Notes under the pieces: model-generated
Databases searched by the model: none
Seen by the model: the letters and a program-made list of their open reading frames with translations, nothing else
What the model was told of the DNA's origin: nothing
Program-made: the position numbers and the translations under genes
Source: an uncultured Bacteroidota bacterium
GTDB lineage: Bacteria > Bacteroidota > Bacteroidia > Chitinophagales > Chitinophagaceae
DNA: 5,647 nucleotides
Reading direction: 5' to 3'
Assembly (NCBI GenBank): GCA_903912435.1
Contig: CAIWHI010000475.1
Span: 1-5,647 of the forward strand
Shown here: positions 1 to 4,109 of the stretch, in pieces
How positions within the stretch are numbered: the first letter of the stretch is position 1
Layout: every line of letters starts with the position of its first letter

Positions 1-164
1 GCCACATTAGCAGCCCGCTTCATTTCCTCCCATTTGCCGTTTTTTATCCATAGGTAAACAGTCTTGCGGTTTACATCGAGGATGTCGGCGATTTCGGAGC
101 TGTTCTTATCGGTGTTGAAAAACAGGCCGTATGCCTGTTGTTGTTTTTCGGTGAGTGGTGCCAT
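1..164 (-). CDS. Partial helix-turn-helix protein, terminase gpP-like N-terminus
   Basis: This is the N-terminal part of a small DNA-binding protein, cut by the window's left edge after 54 codons. The start is the ATG at 164-162, reading MAPLTEKQQQAYGLFF; I see no better in-frame start upstream. Residues about 19-45 form a helix-turn-helix: a first helix around SSEIADILDV (22-31), a turn, and a recognition helix around RKTVYLWIKNG (33-43), followed by KWEEMKRAAN. The LTEKQQ opening and the KTVYLWIKNGKW recognition helix resemble the DNA-binding N-terminus of phage terminase small subunit/gpP and related Bacteroidota regulators. Whether it belongs to a prophage cannot be told, because the C-terminus and the next genes are outside the window. 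No Shine-Dalgarno sequence is visible; the leader is AT-rich. An unrelated Xre- or resolvase-type HTH protein is possible. Confidence 0.7.
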   Translation of the reverse strand, partial: MAPLTEKQQQAYGLFFNTDKNSSEIADILDVNRKTVYLWIKNGKWEEMKRAANV

Positions 165-345
165 ATATATAGATTTATGGCACAAAGTTGGGGCGTGTTT
201 TTTGGATTATTATCACGCAGGGTGAAAATGTGAGTATTTAGTTGGATGGGTTAGCATCAGAATTTACAGAATTTGAGAATATACACCAACTTTTAGAGCT
301 GATTTAGAAGCTATAATATTTTGTATTTATAATAATATGTAATCA
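165..345. other. AT-rich intergenic stretch, no gene found
   Basis: All six frames are short and interrupted, and I recognise no RNA gene. Upstream of the minus-strand HTH gene there is a weak -7-like box (CAACTTTG on the minus strand, 190-183) but no matching TTG at the right distance. A weak 5-bp inverted pair (GCGTG 193-197, CACGC 214-218) flanks the area. Bases around 256-280 read ATCAGAATTTACAGAATTTG, which resembles the degenerate ATCAGGATTTACAGGATTT-type filler common in Bacteroidota intergenic DNA; that comparison is from memory. Confidence 0.4.
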
Positions 346-371
346 CAATTGATTGAAAAACAATTGATTGA
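346..371. repeat. Two direct copies of CAATTGATTGA
   Basis: The 11-base sequence CAATTGATTGA occurs perfectly at 346-356 and again at 361-371, separated by AAAA, giving a period of 15 bases. It sits just before the hairpin-rich repeat cluster that begins at 390. It could be a target-site-like duplication, a small protein-binding site or simple slippage; nothing in the sequence decides between these. Confidence 0.8.
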
Positions 372-389
372 GTCGTTGTGGGACTCAGG

Positions 390-463
390 TACTGGTTGAA
401 GTGTCCGCTTCAAATCGCAAGCGGACGCTTGCAAGTAAGCAGACCAAGCGGACTCGGACCAGT
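390..463. repeat. Interspersed hairpin repeat, copy A
   Basis: This unit of about 74 bases is bounded by inverted arms ACTGGT (391-396) and ACCAGT (458-463). Inside, GTCCGCTT (403-410) pairs perfectly with AAGCGGAC (419-426), and a competing palindrome GCAAGCG-GA-CGCTTGC spans 417-432. AAGCGGAC recurs at 446-453, so the first arm could pair with either copy. The right half (GCGGACGCTTGCAAGTAA, then GACC, AGCG, GGACCAGT) aligns with the right half of copy B. Its composition is far more GC-rich than the flanks. It resembles REP/BIME-type non-coding repeats. The open frames crossing it on both strands have no protein-like features and are not called as genes. Confidence 0.75.
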
Positions 464-503
464 GAGATTGATGTGAATATTGGGTTTGGTGTGCACTCAA
501 GAT

Positions 504-632
504 TACTGGTCGAAGGTCTCCCTTCGTCCTTTTTCGATGAAGCGTCCCGCTTCTGTTTCGTAAGCCTGCCTGCCGGTAGGCCGGCGGGACGCTTGTAGGT
601 AAAAGGACCGAGCGAGATTGCTAGGACCAGTA
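504..632. repeat. Interspersed hairpin repeat, copy B, with GC-rich palindrome
   Basis: This is a second, longer and diverged copy of the same repeat. Its outer arms are a perfect 8-bp pair, TACTGGTC (504-511) and GACCAGTA (625-632). It contains a small hairpin CGAAGG-TCTC-CCTTCG (511-526) and an 11-bp perfect stem, AAGCGTCCCGC (540-550) with GCGGGACGCTT (584-594). The loop of that stem holds a near-palindrome, GCCTGCCGGTAGGC (568-581). The CCTGCCGGTAGG-type core is, from memory, a very common intergenic palindrome in Bacteroidota genomes. The unit shares with copy A the opening TACTGGTYGAAG, the GGACGCTTG-A-GTAA segment and the closing GGACCAGT. It may fold as a cruciform or as a transcribed RNA hairpin, and its function is unknown. 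Confidence 0.8.
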
Positions 633-834
633 GCAAAATATAGTCATTTAATATATATAAATCAAGCAGGTTGAAATAAAAACATTTTCTTACAAATGGA
701 TTTTTCCTTTTAACGATATAATTTTGAAGTTTTGGCTTTTTCGTCGATTATGGTGAAAGAATCAACAATTTCGACCCGAAAACAAAAGGCAAAGCCCCTT
801 TGAGTAAGCATGTCGTTTTCAATAATATACCTCC
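633..834. other. Intergenic stretch downstream of the membrane glycosyltransferase-like gene
   Basis: This is mostly AT-rich sequence with no recognised gene. Its right half (about 710-834) is less AT-rich and contains a 33-codon minus-strand frame (811-710, starting MLTQRGFAFC and ending KTSKLYR). It also contains an overlapping plus-strand open stretch without a start codon. Neither is a known protein to me. The short hairpin at 790-802 is listed separately as a possible terminator. Confidence 0.4.
778..802 (-). terminator. Possible intrinsic terminator of the TMTC-like gene
   Basis: On the minus strand, CAAAG-GGG-CTTTG (802-790) makes a short perfect hairpin followed by GCC and then TTTTGTTTT (789-779). 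It begins 32 bases past the stop codon at 835. The stem is only 5 bp and the T-rich tract is interrupted, so the call is tentative. Confidence 0.35.
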
Positions 835-2856
835 TCATCTCCTCCCCTCACTATGCGCTTTTATTTTGGCTTCAAACTCGGGGGTTACAGGGTAATTTAC
901 TTCTTTTGCTTTGAGCAGGTAGCTATAGGCTAGTTTGCTGTCACCGGCTGAGTCGAGGGCTACGCTGAGGTTGTAAGAGGCTGATTGCATTACGTCTTTC
1001 GATTTCACCTTTACGGCAAGGTCGTAGGCTATTTCCCAGTCTACTATTGCCGCCTTCATTTTTTGGGTGCTGAATAGGTCTACACCCCTATAAAAGTAGT
1101 AGAAAGGATTGGAGGTATTGATTTTCAACAGGATACTGTATATATTATAAGAGGCTACAAATTTTTGCTGCTGCACATAATTGAAGGATAGCTCACCCAA
1201 TACCTTTTCTGCACCAGGATTGATTTTATATGCATTGATATAGCTTCTGAATGCCTTTAGGGTATCACCAGCCGCACTGTAGGCCACTACGCTATCTATG
1301 TAGAGCTTGTAATTGGGGTTTGCACCGGGTTTGTTATCAATGGCTTTAAGTGGGTCTACTGCATTGCCAAACTGGTTCTTAAGGGCATAAATGCGGTTCA
1401 TATTGGCTATTACCTTATCATCTGCCGACCTTAGGGTGTCTAGTATTTTATAGTTAATCAGGGCATTGTCAAGGTCGCCAATATCGAGGTAGTAGTTGCC
1501 CAGCCACTTGTAGGAGAGTAGGGCTATGCCACTGTTTTTGCTGTCGTGGGGTTTGGAGAGATCTTTTTTGAAGGGGTATTTTTCGGTGGCATCAATGAGG
1601 AGGGATTTTGCATCATGCCATACAAAGGTGCGTTCGTAACATAAAAAGCCCAGCCATCCCGAAAAAGCTATGAGTATGATAAATATAGATGTTTTTAGGT
1701 CGGGTCTGGCCTTGATTATCTCATTCATTGCGTAGGCTACTGTGAATAGGATACCCACATAGGCAACATAAGAATACCTATCGGCCATTATAGCCGCACC
1801 AACTGATATGAACTGTAGCACGAAAATGATATTGGCTAAAAAGAACCCTGTACCAAAGCCTATTACCCTAAAGTGGGGGCTTTTCTTTTTATAGGCGATA
1901 AAGGTGGGAATCAATATAATGGCCAATGCTATAAATGGTGCCGCATAGTAAATAGGGTGGAGGAAACCAGGTTGACTACGGTCTTCTGTATTAATAAAAC
2001 GGTAGGGGTAGGGGTAAAAAGTAGATAGGTAGGATGGGTTGAAGAACTTGGCTACATACATCACAAAGCTGTAAGAGGCATACATAACACGTTCGGCAAG
2101 GGTAAGCACCCCGAAATCGGCAATGGCACCAGTTCGGTTTTGGGTATAAACAGCAAAGCCACCTACCAGGGCTGATGTAAAGAAGAAAACTATCTTTTCT
2201 AAGATGAGCCTCTTGTCAATTTTCCTTTGCATCAAAAAATCTATACAAATAAGGGATACCGGGAACATTACCGCCATAGGTTTGGATAGGCAGGACGCCA
2301 CAAACAACATATAGGTTATCCAGTACCACTTTTTCTCAAATTTATCCAGATACCTCAAATAGGCCAGCAAACCCCAGAAAAAGAAGAAGGCATAAAGCAC
2401 GTCTTTCCTCTCTGCAATCCACGCTACTGACTCTACATGCATGGGGTGTATACCAAACCACAATGCCCCGAATCCGCCAATGAAATACTGGCTGAACTCG
2501 TTCATTTTCATTCGTTTGCATAGCTGTAAGAAAAGAAAGAATATAAGTAGGGTATTGGCAATGTGAATAGCAATATTGGTGGCATAATAGCTCATTGGGT
2601 TCAACTGGGTGAAATGGTAATTGAACGCCAGTGAGAGCATGCACAGGGGGTGATAATTATTCTTAGTAATATCCTTTGTAAAAATTACTTTGAGATTAGA
2701 GGGGGTTAGGGCTTTAATGTATTGGTCGCGGGTTACATAATAATCATCGTCCCAATTGGTAAACTGATTGTGCAAGGTGTACTGAAAACAGATAAAAGTA
2801 ATAATGCATAATGCTGCAATTATTAATGGTTTCCGGTAGAGTGACAATTCTTTCAT
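835..2856 (-). CDS. TMTC-like membrane glycosyltransferase (GT-C fold) with C-terminal TPR repeats
   Basis: The product is a 673-residue multipass inner-membrane protein, predicted to transfer a sugar from a lipid-linked donor to proteins on the periplasmic side. Transmembrane helix 1 spans about residues 11-28. It is followed by an acidic first loop, NWDDDYY (34-40), the place where GT-C enzymes keep their catalytic or metal-binding acids, and then YHPL (68-71). The family hallmark HPMHVESVAWIAERKDVL lies at 137-154. Further typical segments are SKPMAVMFPVSL (191-202), FFNPSYLSTFYPYP (271-284) and MADRYSYVAYVG near 355-367. From about residue 445 the chain is soluble and built of tetratricopeptide-like helical pairs such as WLGNYYLDIGDLDNAL. 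Membrane half plus TPRs is the layout of animal TMTC1-4, which are protein O-mannosyltransferases. Donor and acceptor in bacteria are not established, so the activity is inferred by homology. The start at 2856 places the first membrane helix at the N-terminus as expected. Its own promoter candidate lies upstream, 128 bp from gldD. Confidence 0.85.
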   Translation of the reverse strand: MKELSLYRKPLIIAALCIITFICFQYTLHNQFTNWDDDYYVTRDQYIKALTPSNLKVIFTKDITKNNYHPLCMLSLAFNYHFTQLNPMSYYATNIAIHIANTLLIFFLFLQLCKRMKMNEFSQYFIGGFGALWFGIHPMHVESVAWIAERKDVLYAFFFFWGLLAYLRYLDKFEKKWYWITYMLFVASCLSKPMAVMFPVSLICIDFLMQRKIDKRLILEKIVFFFTSALVGGFAVYTQNRTGAIADFGVLTLAERVMYASYSFVMYVAKFFNPSYLSTFYPYPYRFINTEDRSQPGFLHPIYYAAPFIALAIILIPTFIAYKKKSPHFRVIGFGTGFFLANIIFVLQFISVGAAIMADRYSYVAYVGILFTVAYAMNEIIKARPDLKTSIFIILIAFSGWLGFLCYERTFVWHDAKSLLIDATEKYPFKKDLSKPHDSKNSGIALLSYKWLGNYYLDIGDLDNALINYKILDTLRSADDKVIANMNRIYALKNQFGNAVDPLKAIDNKPGANPNYKLYIDSVVAYSAAGDTLKAFRSYINAYKINPGAEKVLGELSFNYVQQQKFVASYNIYSILLKINTSNPFYYFYRGVDLFSTQKMKAAIVDWEIAYDLAVKVKSKDVMQSASYNLSVALDSAGDSKLAYSYLLKAKEVNYPVTPEFEAKIKAHSEGRR

Positions 2857-2907
2857 ATTTAGATAGCGTAAGAGTCTGATAATTTAATTGTATAAAAATA
2901 CAAGGGT

Positions 2908-2938
2908 CAAAGTAAGCAATTTTTTGAAATTCTTTCAA
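2908..2938 (-). promoter_or_regulatory. Candidate Bacteroidota promoter for the TMTC-like gene
   Basis: On the minus strand, TTG (2938-2936), a 20-base spacer and TTACTTTG (2915-2908) match the Bacteroidota -33/-7 pattern TTG...TAnnTTTG, with one mismatch in the -7 box. Transcription would start near 2901 and give a leader of about 45 nt. An inverted repeat TTGAAA-TTC-TTTCAA (2924-2938 on the plus strand) overlaps the -33 box and could bind a regulator. No experimental support is available. Confidence 0.4.
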
Positions 2939-2984
2939 CAAAACTAAAATTCATATAATTAATCGTCATGTGATGTATGTTCAT

Positions 2985-3602
2985 TTAATGCAAGGCTTTA
3001 CCGGGTGTTTTCCATTTAATAGTTGACATCATATGTTTAATATCTGCCTCCAGGAAATCGGTGGCTGGTTTAAGGGAGTCGGCATTAGGTGTAGCATTGA
3101 AATATAATGCTCCACGAATAAAGTGTTTTAATGAATCTGAAACAACAAACTGATACCTTGAGGCGGTATTACCACCTAATACCAGCAATACTCCCTTTGT
3201 ACCCGCTTTATCGTCGCATTCCCAATAACCCAATGAATCCATCTTGTCGTGATGGGCAAATGACAGGTACCATGAATCTTCATTAAGTTTATTTAAAGGA
3301 GTTTCCGGGCTAATGTCGCGATAGGTAATATTGATCATGCCTTCCAAATCGGGAAATACAACGTTTACCCAAAAAGGGTATTGGCTTATTAATTTACGGT
3401 TCATGGTATCCTGAACCACATTGCTATAAACCGGGTATTCGAAAGAATATGGGAAATCAGGTCTACTGAACAACCGGTACTGATGAGTAGCGGGAGTATC
3501 AATCTTGAAGAAACCTGTAGGTTTTGGTGTAAAAACATTTGGCCTGCATGAGGCGAAAATCAATAAGAGTAAAACGTATTTGAGGCCTTTATTGTGCATC
3601 AT
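2985..3602 (-). CDS. gldD: Gliding motility lipoprotein GldD
   Basis: GldD is an outer-envelope lipoprotein needed, in Flavobacterium, for gliding motility and for the associated type IX secretion machinery. The 205-residue product has a type II signal: MMHNKGLK, a hydrophobic stretch VLLLLIF (10-16) and the lipobox FASC with the lipidated Cys at residue 19. GldD-type features follow in order: KPTGFFKIDTP (27-37), a PYSFEYPVYS segment (51-60), FWVNVVFPDL (77-86), LNKLNEDSWYLSFAHH (103-118), GGNTASRYQFVVSDS (143-157), and the highly characteristic HFIRGALYFNATPNADSLKP (160-179) and DIKHMMSTIKWK (187-198). The length is normal for the family. Two adjacent Met codons open the frame (3602-3600 and 3599-3597), and either could be the start. 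The partner gldE, often adjacent in Flavobacterium, is not in this window. The protein is divergent from the DUF3467 gene, with 114 bp between them. Confidence 0.93.
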   Translation of the reverse strand: MMHNKGLKYVLLLLIFASCRPNVFTPKPTGFFKIDTPATHQYRLFSRPDFPYSFEYPVYSNVVQDTMNRKLISQYPFWVNVVFPDLEGMINITYRDISPETPLNKLNEDSWYLSFAHHDKMDSLGYWECDDKAGTKGVLLVLGGNTASRYQFVVSDSLKHFIRGALYFNATPNADSLKPATDFLEADIKHMMSTIKWKTPGKALH

Positions 3603-3606
3603 AGCC

Positions 3607-3639
3607 CAAAAATAGATGATTAAGCAAATACAAGAACAA
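3607..3639 (-). promoter_or_regulatory. Candidate gldD promoter, very close to the start codon
   Basis: On the minus strand, TATTTTTG (3614-3607) is a perfect TAnnTTTG box. TTG lies 22 bases upstream (3639-3637), and another TTG lies 16 bases upstream (3633-3631). The box ends only 4 bases before the first ATG, so a start site 5-7 bases downstream would give a leaderless or nearly leaderless message. An alternative weaker box, TGTATTTG, lies further upstream around 3634-3627. Confidence 0.35.
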
Positions 3640-3680
3640 CTTTCTGAATTTTAACTTCTATTGCCAATATTCATTCCACT

Positions 3681-3697
3681 AATTTAGACTAAATTCG
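3681..3697 (+). promoter_or_regulatory. Palindrome and -7-like box upstream of the DUF3467 gene
   Basis: AATTTAG-A-CTAAATT (3681-3695) is a perfect inverted repeat with 7-bp arms. It overlaps TAAATTCG (3690-3697), which matches the TAnnTTTG box at all but one position. A second near match, TAATTTAG, lies at 3680-3687, with a TTG at 3661-3663 that is 16 bases upstream of it. Either box could drive the DUF3467 gene starting at 3717, and the palindrome is placed where an operator would be. No well-spaced TTG serves the box at 3690, so the exact promoter is uncertain. Confidence 0.35.
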
Positions 3698-3716
3698 CCA
3701 CCTGAAAAACAACATT

Positions 3717-4031
3717 ATGTCTGATCAATTGACCCCGGAACAACAACTGAACATTGAACTGTCAGAAGAAATGGCGGATGGAACCTATGCCAACCTCGCT
3801 ATTATTACTCATTCATTTGCGGAATTTGTAATAGATTTTGTAAATGTAATTCCAAATGTGCCAAAAGCTAAAGTAAAATCCCGTATTGTAATGACTCCGC
3901 AACACGCCAAGCGTGTGATGCGTGCGCTTATAGATAATGTAAAGCGCTTCGAAACACAGTATGGTAATATTAAGGACCAGGAAACACCAGCTATGCCATT
4001 TAACTTTGGCGTACCTCCTGCCCAGGCTTAG
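3717..4031 (+). CDS. DUF3467 family protein
   Basis: This is a small soluble protein of 104 residues whose biochemical role is unknown. The family pattern is clear: GTYANLAIITHSFAEFVIDF (22-41), a proline-containing turn NVIPNVPKAKVKSR (43-56), then IVMTPQHAKRVMRALIDNVKRFE (57-79) and YGNIKD (82-87). Conserved elements are YAN, the HS-x-x-EF-x-x-DF core, SRIVMTP-x-HAKR and the following amphipathic helix. There is no signal peptide or membrane segment, so it is probably cytoplasmic. The acidic N-terminus and the Pro/Ala-rich tail (PAMPFNFGVPPAQA) are probably flexible. The length is normal for the family. The ATG at 3717 is the only reasonable start; the leader CTGAAAAACAACATT has no Shine-Dalgarno sequence, as usual in Bacteroidota. 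It is followed 78 bases later by guaA on the same strand, with a strong terminator between them. Confidence 0.9.
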   Translation: MSDQLTPEQQLNIELSEEMADGTYANLAIITHSFAEFVIDFVNVIPNVPKAKVKSRIVMTPQHAKRVMRALIDNVKRFETQYGNIKDQETPAMPFNFGVPPAQA

Positions 4032-4044
4032 TCTCAATCATTTA

Positions 4045-4096
4045 CCCAAACCTTTAATAGGATATTTTTGATATCCATTACAGGTTTGGGTTTTTT
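4045..4096 (+). terminator. Long nested terminator hairpin between the DUF3467 gene and guaA
   Basis: CCCAAACCT (4045-4053) pairs perfectly with AGGTTTGGG (4082-4090). Above one mismatch, TAAT (4055-4058) pairs with ATTA (4077-4080), and above one bulged A, GGATAT (4060-4065) pairs with ATATCC (4071-4076) around the loop TTTTG. In all, about 19 bp are topped by a 5-base loop and followed directly by TTTTTT (4091-4096). The U-tract is on the plus-strand side only, so it terminates transcription coming from the DUF3467 gene. The guaA start codon lies only 13 bases after the U-tract, so the hairpin could also act as an attenuator for read-through into guaA. Confidence 0.88.
4063..4070 (+). promoter_or_regulatory. 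-7 promoter box inside the terminator loop, possible guaA promoter
   Basis: TATTTTTG is a perfect match to the Bacteroidota -7 box TAnnTTTG and lies in the inner hairpin and loop of the terminator. Transcription starting near 4076 would give guaA a leader of about 33 nt. No TTG is found 17-23 bases upstream, so the -33 half is missing and the call is weak. It is offered because no other promoter fits between the terminator and guaA. Confidence 0.3.
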
Positions 4097-4109
4097 AATT
4101 TTAATTTTT

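Noticed and set aside
193..218. GCGTG...CACGC inverted pair upstream of the HTH gene
   Set aside because: The stem is only 5 bp with a 16-base gap, and no promoter fits around it; too weak to call an operator or terminator.
368..636. Overlapping open frames on both strands through the hairpin repeats, 76 and 83 codons
   Set aside because: They lie wholly inside palindromic repeat DNA, mirror each other because the DNA is self-complementary, and give low-complexity peptides (for example RPAGLPAGRL) with no domain.
2342..2941. Minus-strand frames of 100 and 65 codons in and upstream of the TMTC-like gene
   Set aside because: They overlap the clearly real reading frame on the same strand in other phases and show no recognisable motif.
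3813..4037. 74-codon minus-strand frame opposite the DUF3467 gene
   Set aside because: It is antisense to a gene with a strong family match, and the peptide has no recognisable features.
4032..4109. Purine riboswitch upstream of guaA
   Set aside because: The 78 bases are taken up by the terminator hairpin and a short T-rich leader; the three-way junction and conserved core of a purine or PRPP riboswitch are absent.
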